Assembly (NCBI GenBank): GCA_029962745.1
Contig: JAPZVO010000109.1
Location: 1 to 64,000 of the forward strand
Direction: 5' to 3'
DNA from: Echinometra lucunter
Lineage: Eukaryota; Echinodermata; Echinoidea; Camarodonta; Echinometridae
Length of the DNA: 64,000 bases
Positions 1-10,271 of this stretch are shown here, piece after piece; within the stretch, counting starts at the first letter, position 1, and each line of letters begins with the position of its first letter. The position numbers were made by a program, and so were the translations under genes. Below the pieces are notes generated by a model that searched no databases, was not told the origin of the DNA, and worked only from the letters and a program-made list of their open reading frames with translations.

Positions 1-755
1 CTATCCAACATACACTCAAGTCGTCGCTGTACGAATAGTGAAATTTATTTTGAATCGAAATGCATCAGCTTAATTTGAATAAAATTTTCTGATAATTATG
101 ATTAACACTGACTCTTAAACTTCAGACAATATTAATGCAGATAATATAAATGAATATTACACAACCTATTTATCCCGAAGCTCGAAAATCTAAAGTGAAA
201 TTTTATGAAAATTGTGCTGATGAACTTCGGATTGAAAGCCCTGGACCTGTCCCTGGTAAGATTACTAAAGTAAAGGTTCGTCACACGCTCAACTCGAAAA
301 GGATGTCATCTTTTGATCTGTTTATAACTCAAAATCCATTCATCCAATAACAAAAATAATTATGAAGCCTTTTGATTTAGGACTTTCTCTTCCTTTGCAT
401 TACCAAAATGTGAAATTTTACGGACAAAATTCTTGGAAAACGAGTTGAGATTGCTGCTCTTTCCGGTAACAAGACACGTCCGCGGTAAAAAAAAAAAAAA
501 AAAAAAAGGACAACTGGGTTTATACTATAGGCCTAACGTTGATTTGTAGTGAATTTAGACCTAGATCTCGGCCAAGCTTAACTACAGAACTGTTTTAAAA
601 ATTTGCAGAAATATTTGTTCACATAACTTTCCGTACAAACAATATTTTACCAACAAACAACAAGAATAAATGCTTTAGAAAATCACTTACTAGAAAATCA
701 ACAAAACATCAGTAGCACTGGCAGGTAAGATTGCTGTCAAACTTCTGTCCTGCTG
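1..755. other. Intergenic, no gene recognised
   Basis: The only open frame (150-350, 66 codons) resembles nothing I know and has no splice or repeat context. A 20-base A run lies near 487-507. I see no other structure before the GGCCGG end of the next element. Confidence 0.5.
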
Positions 756-1744
756 GGCCGGCCGGCCGCGAAATTTTTTTTCCTACGACATTTTCGCTCC
801 TTGCGCGTGCGCACATGGTCATTCTCCGCGACTTCATAAATATTCATATGTACGTCACTGTGCCATTGATCAACGCATGCGCACATGGTCATTGTCTGAG
901 ACGACCTCACAAAATATTCGTAGGTAGGCTACGTCATAATGCCATTAATGCGCGCTTTGCTCCTCCTCTCTAATTCTGTCTGTGATGAGATTTGTGTGCG
1001 TGCAAACATTAACTCAAAGTTGATTTTTTTTTTAAAGTATCACTTTGATACTTTTATTCTTCTATTTAGGACCTATTGGACATCCTAACTAAATAAATGT
1101 TAGCTTTATGAGAGCTTGGTGCATAATCACATAGGAATGTTGTATGTTTACGCATAAATGCCCTTGTGCCCCTATCACATTTAATGCTTCATTGCAATAC
1201 AAGAAGCACATTATATACACTATATACACCTCCTGTTGATCCTTATACACTGGTATAGGTCCTCAATAATACACCTTTCTGAAAGGAACTATAAATGGCA
1301 AAAGCTAACTATCTACAACAACCAATAACTCAATCATTGTATCAGTTTATGGATGGTTTCCTTGTTCCTAGTCCATTAGGGCCTATTACTTCAACAGACA
1401 CACCCTTGTGCGAGTAGGCCTAAATGCACTGTATGACACAATTCAGCCTGTACATTCGAGCTGATCATTCAAAAAGGGCTTCATTTACACAAACTCCAAT
1501 ATTATTCCTAACAACATTTCCTACATTATTTAAGCTATACAATAATTACGGGGCCTTGCAACACATCATTTAATTTGTGCACAAAACCGCGCCAGCGCGC
1601 GATCCTGATTTATGAAATCGCGCGCGGAGAATGACCTGATTGATGGTCTCAGGACTTACATATGAATATTTATGAGCTCTCGGAAAATGACCATGCAAGG
1701 AGCGAAAATGTCGTAGGAAAAAAAAATTTCGCCGGCCGGCCGGG
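756..1744. mobile_element. Foldback element 1 with about 90-bp inverted ends
   Basis: The left arm (756 to about 850) begins with GGCCGGCCGGCCGCGAAA followed by a T run, then CCTACGACATTTTCGCTCCT, a GGTCATTCTCCG-like stretch and ATAAATATTCATATGTA. The right arm (about 1655-1744) is the reverse complement of the same series with small changes and ends GCCGGCCGGCCGG. No transposase frame lies between the arms. Near 805-905 the word GCGCACATGGTCATT occurs twice, an internal duplication of part of the arm. This is a non-autonomous foldback or MITE-like element; I cannot name the superfamily and saw no clear target duplication. Confidence 0.75.
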
Positions 1745-2294
1745 TCGCGTGTTTTTTTACCGTACCGCTAACGCGTCAGATTCTCTCATTTAATGCCGCA
1801 GAGCGTCTTGAGCAGAGGCCATTATCGCTTTCGGTACGCAAAAAAGTGCAATACCACGAAAGTTGTGCAATAATTGTGCAATACGCATGCGCGTGGACTT
1901 TGCCTCGTTAGTGATTGCAGTCACTATATAGACATGAGTACACACATATACATCGAGGTTTTTACCCGACTGCTAAGAAACCACAAGTGCCTGTGAGCAA
2001 GCAACCAGGCCGGGGACCGACGGCTTAAGGTCCTCTCCGAAGGACCTGATAATGAGGATAAATTGGGGTATATTGTAATGGTAGTTTATGGCAACAAGCC
2101 CTTCGAAGTCTACGCTACGGTAAGAGTATAGGCTGCTATGCTGCATGTGTGATTTGTATAGCGCGCGCGCGAGCGAGATCGAGATAGCCGAGGCATTCGT
2201 AGACAGATAACGGCCTCCGCTCAAGTCGCTCTTTGGCATTAAATTAGAGAATATGACGCGTTAGCGGTACGGTAAAAAAACACGCGGCCGGGGC
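1736..2294. mobile_element. Foldback element 2, abutting element 1
   Basis: The left arm (1736 to about 1815) reads GGCCGG, CGCGTG, a T run, ACCGTACCGCTAACGCGTCA, then ATTCTCT and TTTAATGCC. The right arm (about 2225-2294) is its reverse complement, ending CGCGGCCGGGG. The arms are about 60-75 bp and the interior about 410 bp. It shares the GGCCGG-type terminus with element 1 and begins within the last bases of it, so the two may be one composite or one inserted in the end of the other. The internal stretch GCGCGCGCGAGCGAGAT at 2160-2176 is CpG-rich. No coding frame is supported. Confidence 0.72.
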
Positions 2295-3489
2295 CCTGGT
2301 GCATGAAAACGTGCAAAATTCTTCACGCGCTGCGTTGCCTAGCTATGCGTGTGTACTGTGTACTATACTGTGTACACACAATGCCATCGGCTGAACCCGC
2401 CAAACTATAGTGACCAATTGCAAAAGCTTTTGCAAATGTGAAAAGTGACAAAGGTTTTTTTTTATCCAATCAAAATCATTCTTAGGTATTCGCAATCTAC
2501 AGCATTTTCTGCAAAATGTCTTTTTTTGATAGGGTCTATTGTGACGTATATATTTTTTTACAACAATGTGAAGTCGCACCAAACGTTTCGTTTCCCGCAC
2601 TTGCCCATTGGCTCATGTACAAATGGATTTCCAAAATCATCAAGAAAGGTTCCAAAAACCTCAAAAGTGACAGAACTTAATTTGACTAAAATTAAATGAA
2701 AATCATATCATGTTCAAGGTGAGAATGTGCTCTATTCTATTCTGTTTTGATAGATCACCTTGTTGACGCGTTTGGAAGATATCTTAGCAAATCCCTCAAA
2801 AACGGCGTATTTTCTATTATTCTCCATAGGGAAAGAATTTAACACGCTATACGCGCTGCAAAAAAGGAGCGCAAACAAATTGATATGTTTCACGGGTTTT
2901 CTTTCGTGTTGTTATTCCTAGAGGCTAGCCCCATATACTGTAAATTGTGTTGTGTTCTTCAATTCAAGTCAGTGGTGCTTGGCCTAGCGTTAATTACATG
3001 TAGACCCTAGATCTATCCTGTCCTTGATTGACCCACTCACGGGAGTGATAGCTTGACTCGTCTTTGTGTACAATTAATTGCAAAAACAAAATTGCATTTC
3101 TGAATGAATAGACTATTTCAGCTTAATGAATTATTTAATTAACCACAAATGATAGGTGAAAAAAATCACACGAGTAAATTTTATTTTTCTCAGACTTAAT
3201 ATGTATTTTTTCAACACAGTAACGTCACTGTCAGCAAAATGAGGGACTCTCTTGACCGGGAGTTAGTACATCCAGGAGTACACAATTCACGTTCTAAATT
3301 GTTAATCATGTTAAATCATGTTTAGATGAACAGTACTTTTGTTTGCTCAATCCTTGGGGTACATCTTGGTGGTAGATATACATTAAGTAATTTGCTGTCG
3401 TAATGCATTTTGGTACCTAGTGAAAACCGGTTCAAACCTAGGCCCATGTTTGATAAACCATGCATCTCTCTTAACTATTTACGTACCAT
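2295..3489. other. Intergenic, no gene recognised
   Basis: AT-rich sequence. The opposed open frames at 2343-2600 (-) and 2445-2699 (+) overlap and look accidental. No repeat boundary or splice-flanked exon was recognised. Confidence 0.45.
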
Positions 3490-3900
3490 ACATGTATTGG
3501 TTGCAGAGATGTCTCCGTGACGTCTCTGAGACGTGTCCTGAAAAAATAGAGAGTCTCCGAGGCGTCGCAAGAAATTCGACCATGCTCGATTATTATTATA
3601 TTTTTGGAGACTTTTTTACAGTCTCTGCAAAGTCTCCGCGACGTCTCCGAGACGTCTCCATTAGTTGCGGAGACTAATTATATCCGCGACTGCTGAGACG
3701 TCTCCGCAATATCTCTGAGCAACTATCTCTGAGACGTTGCAGAATGCCGAGACGTCTCCGCGACTCTACCTGACGATGTTGACCCACTTTAGAAACCGCG
3801 TGACTGAACGCGTGCTGACATTCCTCCTGGTCCAAGTCAGGTGCATGATCCTGCAAATTCTCCATTAGAATCATTTCGAAACTTGTCGCAGAGACGTCAC
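3490..3900. repeat. Block rich in GAGACGTCTC-type words
   Basis: Variants of GTCTCCG, GAGACGTCTC and CGGAGAC recur more than fifteen times in both orientations, not at a fixed period. Examples are at 3506-3535, 3600-3690 and 3700-3770. GAGACGTCTC is itself a palindrome, so the block is self-complementary on several scales. The short open frames here are by-products. Confidence 0.6.
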
Positions 3901-3934
3901 CGTTGGTGAGATAGGGCCTTTAGGTATCAAATTA

Positions 3935-4080
3935 ATCGATTTCAATGTTTACGCCACTTAGGGTATCAAGTTAGGGGATTTCCCTGTTCACGCCACTTAG
4001 GGTGACTTTTCTCATGGGTTACGCCATTTAGGGTTGCAAATTTGGTTAACAGGTTACGCCATTTAGGGTGCATTTCTGAG
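3935..4080 (+). repeat. Four spaced copies of ACGCCAYTTAGGG
   Basis: ACGCCACTTAGGG or ACGCCATTTAGGG occurs four times between about 3951 and 4070, with spacing of roughly 35-40 bp and diverged linkers. It is a short minisatellite-like array with a conserved core. Confidence 0.65.
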
Positions 4081-4920
4081 GTTGTCGGACACGGGTGGGT
4101 AGCAGGCCATGTGGAGAGTGACCCTAACGCTGCAATGACAGCTTAGTCGAAGCCAGGAGAATAATATCCTTTTGAAGGGCACGGAGACGTGAAACCAAGT
4201 AAGCGCTGAACACTCCTACTTACGTACAGTGTCACAAAAAAGTTTTTTTCCGACAAGTTTTTAAAGATTTTGTTGTTGTTGGGTTTTTGTTTGTTATTTT
4301 TTGTTTGTTTGTTTTTAGTCGTTTTTTTTTTTTTGTTTTTTTGTGTTTTTTTTTTTTTTGGGGGGGGCTCTTTTTTTCGGATTTTGTTATTTGTTGTTGT
4401 TGTTGTTTCCTGGTCTTGAACAGTGATTCAGCATTGCTGCCCAAACGGCAACTGGACTTTTTGCGTAATTTTTATGAATCTGCGAGGATGCAGGTTTGTA
4501 TCGTAAGACAATATAAACGAAATTTCCTATAAACTGAACGTACTAGGCGCTGATACTGAACTCCGTAGTGCTGTTCCTCTAGTGAATGCTGAATGCTATG
4601 TGTGATAACACATACGTCGTTGTATACACAATGTCTGATATGGTTGGTTGGCTCACACACACAACGAAACTCCCAAAGAGTTCAGCCTGCGTTAAATTGG
4701 ATTTGACTTCTGGTATGCTTCTTTATTCTTTGAAGTCATGGTTTCAGTTCAATCTGTATAAAGGATAAATAAGAATATGTGCAGGCAATGTAAATGAATG
4801 ATTGAGTATTGCACTAAAATCTTTGATATGCTTGTGATTTCTGTTCTGTCTTATATGATTAAACCAACAGTCTGCAAATTATTTCTCTGCTCACTTACAT
4901 GAATAAAATACAAATACTAC
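4081..4920. other. No gene; T/G-rich low-complexity tract
   Basis: Positions about 4260-4410 are T runs broken by G (TTTTTGTTTG-like), giving opposed artificial frames of F-rich (+) and K/Q-rich (-) peptides. The remainder shows no recognisable exon or repeat. Confidence 0.5.
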
Positions 4921-4921
4921 A

Positions 4922-4985
4922 AATCGAATCGCCAACCTTGTGATCTACAGTCCGGCGACGTATCCACTAGGCCACGACACTTCCA
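4922..4985 (-). repeat. tRNA-Tyr-like decayed fragment (SINE head or tRNA pseudogene)
   Basis: Read on the minus strand it shows an A-box-like TGGCCTAGTGGATA, an anticodon-arm-like CCGGACTGTAGATC whose central GTA would be a tyrosine anticodon, and a B-box-like GGCGATTCGAT. The 3' half of the anticodon stem no longer pairs. It is therefore either a dead tRNA copy or the head of a tRNA-derived SINE. No poly-A or tail was assigned. Confidence 0.5.
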
Positions 4986-5684
4986 CATAATGCCCTGCTC
5001 GTTAGATTTTCTGCAAAATATAAATGGATTTAGTTCACCAAAACAGCAATATTTTGTTTAAGTCAGAATGATAGGAAGGAGTTGTTTAAAATAATTAATG
5101 AAATCAAAACAAATCACTTTTCTTTACAAGATTTACAAGTGGTTAAGTCATAGCATATGAGCTGCTTTTAAGACGCACGTATATATGTAGGGAAGCGTTG
5201 AAGTCTCTCTTTTTTTTCACTGTTACATTCAAATCATCAATAGATTTCTAACATAGCCAGGATCCAGCAATATTCAACCGCAGTATAGTAGGACCTACCC
5301 AAAATATTTATGATTGTCATGACCATAGAATCCTAGCACTGTGATTGGCTGGCTATAGGCATCCTGTAGCCAAGATCAAGCGCGCTGTATATTAAACCAT
5401 ACGTTCCCTGTTGCTTGACCCTTGCCATGTCAGAAATGAGCTTAGACTCAACAGAATAATTATTCTAAACTCAAGAAACTGCATATAACCCTAAAGTTTA
5501 TTCTATATAACAGTGCTACTTTAGGCCACTAATGGGCACAAAATCTATATTCGACAGTGAAGGAAGTAAAATTAAGTTCTTTTAAGTACACAAGTCGTCA
5601 CGAATCAATTCTAATGATATGAAGGTACATGTAACTGTCGAGTCATAGAAACCTTAGGCGAATTAACACTACTAGTTGCACCTA
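4986..5684. other. Intergenic, no gene recognised
   Basis: AT-rich. No open frame of note and no repeat structure was seen. Confidence 0.4.
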
Positions 5685-6102
5685 TTAACCCATTCGTGAC
5701 CGAGGTCCACATTTTGTGGTTTCCCCTAATATATTTTGATGCAAAGCCCTAAAAATCATAAAAAATACAAGAGCAGAAAGAACAAAATATTCTACACAAA
5801 CTGTGCCCATTTTGGTTTCGTCAATATTCGTTGTTTGATGCTGAAATTTTTTAAAGGAAAATAAGCATTAAAATCCTTAAATTGGCAATGTGATAGAAGG
5901 TTTAAAATCACCGTTTTTCCCCTGCAATTTGGCAACTTTTTGACTTCTCATCATAATTTCTGTCAATTTATATTTCTTTCAGATACATGAAATTTTATAA
6001 GGAAAATATGTAGCAATAGAATAAAAATATTGGTTATGCCAATTTGAAGAATAAAAGCTGATCAAATTAGGTTTTAAATAATTCCTGTCACGAATGGGTT
6101 AA
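5685..6102. mobile_element. piggyBac-type MITE flanked by TTAA
   Basis: The element begins TTAACCCATTCGTGAC (5685-5700) and ends GTCACGAATGGGTTAA (6087-6102), a perfect 16-bp inverted match that includes TTAA on both sides. TTAA target duplication followed by CCC is the hallmark of piggyBac-family elements. The interior is about 390 bp of AT-rich sequence with no transposase frame, so it is non-autonomous. TTAA reads the same on both strands, so the mobile part is probably 5689-6098. Confidence 0.85.
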
Positions 6103-6779
6103 GAAAATAAAGGTGATTTACATCTATACAGTCGATAACTGGGCAGTTAACCTAAGTCCTAATTTCAAATGAGGTAAATCTACCGCTATATTGTCTGAGT
6201 AGGCTTAAGAAAAATTATGGGAACTTGATCATTACGAATAACATGTAAATCAAACAATGCAATGAACCTGAAAAGTTTATTTTAGAATTAAAAAAAAAAC
6301 ACACAGTAGAGGCCTGTGAAAGTTCAATATTCCTGCGTGCGAAGAAGTTCTGATAAAAAGATGGGTTACCATTGTGCAAGTGGTGGAATCACTGCTTACC
6401 GCGAAATTGCTCATCGCCAGAGACAGATGTAGCAAACTGTAGAAAGTGGCCTCTGGTGACGACACCCCTTTCAAGAAACACTGAGACTCAAGAGGATGGA
6501 GCACGTAGAGAAGAACCCCGTTACAAGGTAGTGAAGCCACAAAGCGTTCAGTAAGCTGAAAATTCACGAAGAATCACAAAGTATCTGTCTTCCCATCAAG
6601 AAAGCTTCCCATCAAGACAGATTCCATCATAGCGTCTCCGAAAGAGGCAAATTCTCCATCAACAGGGGAGACCGGGGACAATATTGAACCCCCCCCCCCC
6701 TCCCCAATTTGATGTATAAACTTAATCCCATATAATCCTTCTAGGAAACTAAGGTCTTCAAGCTCATCTCTTCTTGCCA
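6103..6779. other. No gene recognised; one poly-C tract
   Basis: Two opposed frames (6277-6567 minus and 6372-6554 plus) overlap and one is accidental at least. A run of C near 6690-6703 lies inside the minus frame at 6574-6780. I recognise none of the peptides. Confidence 0.4.
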
Positions 6780-7030
6780 TATCACAAACTCGTAGTTCTT
6801 GGGGTGTCGATCATTTCCATATACCGGACCGTTCTTTTAGAATAAGCTCCCACTGGATATTCGTAATCTATCCTCTCTCAGTAATTTCAAGACCTCCCTA
6901 AAAACCTAATTATTCCAACAAGCTTTTTCATAATTATCTCGTTTCTCTTATGTCTGACTTTTTTCTATCTCATTTCCACTGCGCCATGAGCATCTACTCA
7001 TGATGAATACCTGTGCATTATAAGTGTTCA

Positions 7031-7082
<52 letters not shown>

Positions 7083-7083
7083 A
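6780..7083 (+). mobile_element. 3' end of a degraded CR1/L2-like LINE
   Basis: Around 6830-6945 the + strand translates, across two in-frame stops, to NKLPLDIRNLSSLSNFKTSL then LFQQAF. This is the typical C-terminal tail of non-LTR reverse transcriptases (pattern W-N-x-L-P). It is followed by an untranslated stretch containing GCGCCATGAGCATC and a GCATTATAAGTG-like motif, and by (ATT)n at 7028-7083. This order is how many animal LINE 3' ends terminate. It is a 5'-truncated dead copy. Confidence 0.8.
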
Positions 7084-7679
7084 CTTATTATGATTATTAA
7101 CTACAGTTAAATACTTGCTTTAATGTACAAGAAATGAAAGATATCTTGGTTTGAAATATGACTAGGTTTGGTTTATTGAAGCCATTATCATTTCAAATAG
7201 GAAGTCAAGTCTTACAATTGCCCCACACAAGGGGGAAATATAACACATCCATGGGACAAATTATCACATGAAACTGTATTTAAAAAATCTTGTTTTTGTT
7301 TTTGTTTTTTCTTTATCAAAGGTGACGCGCGCAGGACAGATGCAGGATTTTCAAAAAAAAATTACAGCATTTTAGAGAACCTTGCAATAAACTAATTATA
7401 ACCAAAGACAAATGCTTGGGTCACACTTATATTTTTCCCCCCCAGTTATGTGTTATACTAGTTATATCGCATATTTCTGCGGCAATGTCCTTTAGCTGTG
7501 GCAATAGAGAAAGTAACTTCTTCCTTGCTAACAAAAATTACACACTAATGTGCTAATGTTTTATCCACATTTGTTAAATCAATTTCTATTTGGGTTCTGT
7601 CAAACTAGTTTAAATATCAAAAGAACAAATCCTGTACCTTCCCAGCATCACTTTAAACTGAAAACTGTGGTGAAACATT
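7084..7679. other. No gene recognised
   Basis: AT-rich upstream region of the SAMD3-like gene. No exon or repeat boundaries were recognised. Confidence 0.4.
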
Positions 7680-7925
7680 TTAAATGATGCTTTTCAACTA
7701 TGAACTACCTTTTATTCCAATAAAATGCACAGAGAAAACGCTGTTCAAAAGATCGCTGTTCAATCGCCGTTGTTAAATACTTTAAACAACAGTTGCACAA
7801 AATGTGAAAAACGTTGCTCAAAATGAAATTATTTTTCTTAAACATGCACTGTTTAAAATGTAAAGAATGCGTACAAAGTGTATGACACGGATTGGCGCGA
7901 AATAGTAAACAACGTTGTTCATAAA
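7680..7925. repeat. Block of GTTCAA/TTGTT words
   Basis: Degenerate copies of CTGTTCAA, GTTGTT, AAACAAC and TTTAAA recur in both orientations, ending in the palindrome AACAACGTTGTT just upstream of the candidate promoter. The minus-strand open frame over 7705-8223 crosses this block, exon 1 and a microsatellite and is not a gene. Confidence 0.45.
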
Positions 7926-7985
7926 TGACGTCATGTGTCACGTGCCAGTCAAATACGCATAGCGCGCGCATGCTGCATTCCCACC
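7926..7985 (+). promoter_or_regulatory. Candidate proximal promoter with CRE and E-box
   Basis: A perfect CREB/ATF site TGACGTCA lies at 7926-7933. A perfect E-box GTCACGTG (USF/TFE3/MITF type) lies at 7937-7944. A short CpG-rich stretch GCGCGCGCATGC follows. All sit within 60 bp of the ATG at 7986, and the start codon context is CCCACCATGG, close to the Kozak optimum. The sites are seen directly; promoter function is inferred from position. Confidence 0.6.
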
Positions 7986-8049
7986 ATGGCGGACGTCCCA
8001 GAGCTTTTAACTGAATGGGGGTTCGAGGGTTTGATTGAAACGTTTGCAG
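7986..8049 (+). CDS. Exon 1 of the SAMD3-like gene (SAM helices 1-2)
   Basis: ATG in context CCCACCATGG opens 21 codons reading [20 protein letters not shown] then A, followed by one base and the donor G|GTAAGT. The peptide fits the first helices of a SAM domain. Its phase-1 end plus AA at the start of exon 2 makes a Glu codon, giving ..[13 protein letters not shown].., an uninterrupted SAM sequence. This join decides the start and rules out the ATG at 11262, which lies in the polypyrimidine tract of intron 1. The donor lies only 14 bases from the end of a transposable element. Confidence 0.85.
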
Positions 8050-10213
8050 GTAAGTTTCATCATTGTCTCGCCCACCGGAGGTGAAGGCGAGACTAAGGGA
8101 TCCAAATGTCGTCCGTCCGTCGTCCGTCCGTCGTCCGTCCGTCGTCCGTCCGTCGTCCGTCCGTCGTCCGTCCGTCCGTCCATCACAAACGTTATGAAAG
8201 ATAACTTGGCAACCGTGACTCACTTTTCAACCAAACTTGGGTTGTAGATGCACTAAGGGGACCTGCATGTTATGGTCCAGTCAGAGGTCACATGGTAAGG
8301 TCAAAGGTCATTTCAGGTCAAACGTTAAAGTTTACGTGCAAGACTCTCTTATGACACAAAACTCTGCAACCGTGACTCACTTTTCAACCAAACTTGGGTT
8401 GTAGATGCCCTAAGCGGACCTGCATGTTATGCTCTAGTCAGAGGTCACATGGTAAGGTCAAAGGTCATTTTAGGTCAAACGTTAAAATTTACGTGCAAGA
8501 CTCTCTTATGACACAAAACTCTGCAACTGTGTGACACTGTTCAATCAAACTTGGGTTGTAGATGCACTAAGGGGACCTGCATCTTATTGTCCAGTCAGAG
8601 GTCACATGGTAAGGTCAAAGGTCATTTCAGGTCAAATGTTAAAGTTGACGTGCAAGACTCTCTTATCACACATAACTTTGCAACCGTGACTCACTTTTCA
8701 ACCAAACTTGGGTTGTAGATGCACTGAGGGGACCTGCATGTTATGGTCCAGTCAGAGGTCACATGGTAAGGTCAAAAGTCATTTCAGGTCAAACGTTGAA
8801 GTTTACGTGCAAGACTCTCTTATGACTCAAAACTCTGCAACCGTGTGACACTTATCTATCAAACTTGGGTTGTCGATGCACTAAGGGCACCTGCATGTTA
8901 TGGTCCAGTCATAGGTCACATGGTAAGGTCAAAGGTCATTTCAGGTCAAACGTTAAAGTTTACGTGCAAGACTCTCTTATGACACAAAACTCTGCAACCG
9001 TGTGACACTTATCTATCAAACTTGGGTTGTAGATGCACTAAGGGGACCTGCATGTTATGGTCCAGTCAGAGGTCACATGGTCAGGTCAAAGGTCATACAG
9101 GTCAAACGTTGAACGGTTAAAGTTTACGTGCAAGACTCTCTTATGACACAAAACTTTGCAACCGTGTCACACTTTTCAGTCAAACTTGGGTTGCAGATCA
9201 CTAAGGGGAAGTGCATGTTATCATTCTGTTGGACTTCACATGATAAGGTGAAAGGTCATTGGAGGTCATATGTTACAGATGTTTTCAAATTCTTGAATTT
9301 GCTTTTCCTCTGTCATTTCTTGTATTTCAAACGTTAAAGTTTACCTGCAAGACTCTCTTATGACGCATAACTTGGCACATGTTGCTGCAATAGCAACCAA
9401 ATTTGGGTGATAGATGCACTAGGGGTACATTCATGCTATTGTGCTGTCAGGTCACATGGTAAGGTGAAAGGTTATTTTAGGTCAAACTTTACGACCTGCA
9501 AGACTTTCTTGTGACATCAAACTTGGTTAGGGCAAGGGATGTACTTGGGGAAACTTTCGTGTTATTTAGCCACAGGTGGGCGAGACACAATCTTCCTATT
9601 GGCTTGTTTTTCTAGAAATCAACTTGCAGCTGCCAATTTATAGCACGTCCACAATGTAAAATCAAATGTTTGTATTTGTATTTTAATAACAGAATACGTA
9701 GACTTAAAAGTCGCATCATCGATGGCGATGCACGACGTACGCGTAGTCTAGATCTAAGTTAGATGTAGGGTCTACGTAGGCATGCGCCGTCTGCTTTACT
9801 TGGCCCGGGGAGCTCCTCCGCCGAAGGCGGCGGAGCTCATTAGCCTCTTACTTAACTTAACTTAACTCCGCTCCCTGAGTTACGTCTGTTATTTAGTCAA
9901 AATACATTAAGCAGTGGATCTGCTTTGAACATCATGATCGACACTGCACATGATGCGCGATGCACACTTGATGAAATTACTAGAATTTCAAATCAATTTC
10001 GAATCTTGTCCGATTCGCCATAATCCTTCATTCTTGTCTTGTGTACACATTGTAGAGCTCCTGATGCATGCGTATTGCAAGCTATACAATTAGATTATCG
10101 TTTAGTGCAGGAGCAGGGAAATTAAATGGTCATTTTTGCTTCATTTCGATCATATAGTTGTGTGCAAAGTATAAAGGATGGAATGAAGTTATTATTATTA
10201 TTATCATTATTAA

Positions 10214-10271
<58 letters not shown>

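Larger units (their letters stand above)
8064..9587. mobile_element. TIR element in intron 1 carrying a 157-bp satellite
   Basis: Starts TGTCTCGCCCACC (8064-8076) and ends GGTGGGCGAGACA (9575-9587), a perfect 13-bp terminal inverted repeat. Inside are a GTCCGTCC microsatellite and about eight tandem monomers. No coding frame is credible. No target duplication was identified. It inserted 14 bases inside intron 1, next to the exon 1 donor and about 80 bp from the start codon. Confidence 0.75.

Noticed and set aside
7705..8223. 172-codon minus-strand frame
   Set aside because: It crosses exon 1 in antisense and the GTCCGTCC microsatellite, with a D/G/R/T-rich repeat peptide; no homology recognised.
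8206..9540. CRISPR-like array
   Set aside because: Whole 157-bp units repeat head to tail with no short repeat plus unique spacer layout, and the setting is eukaryotic.
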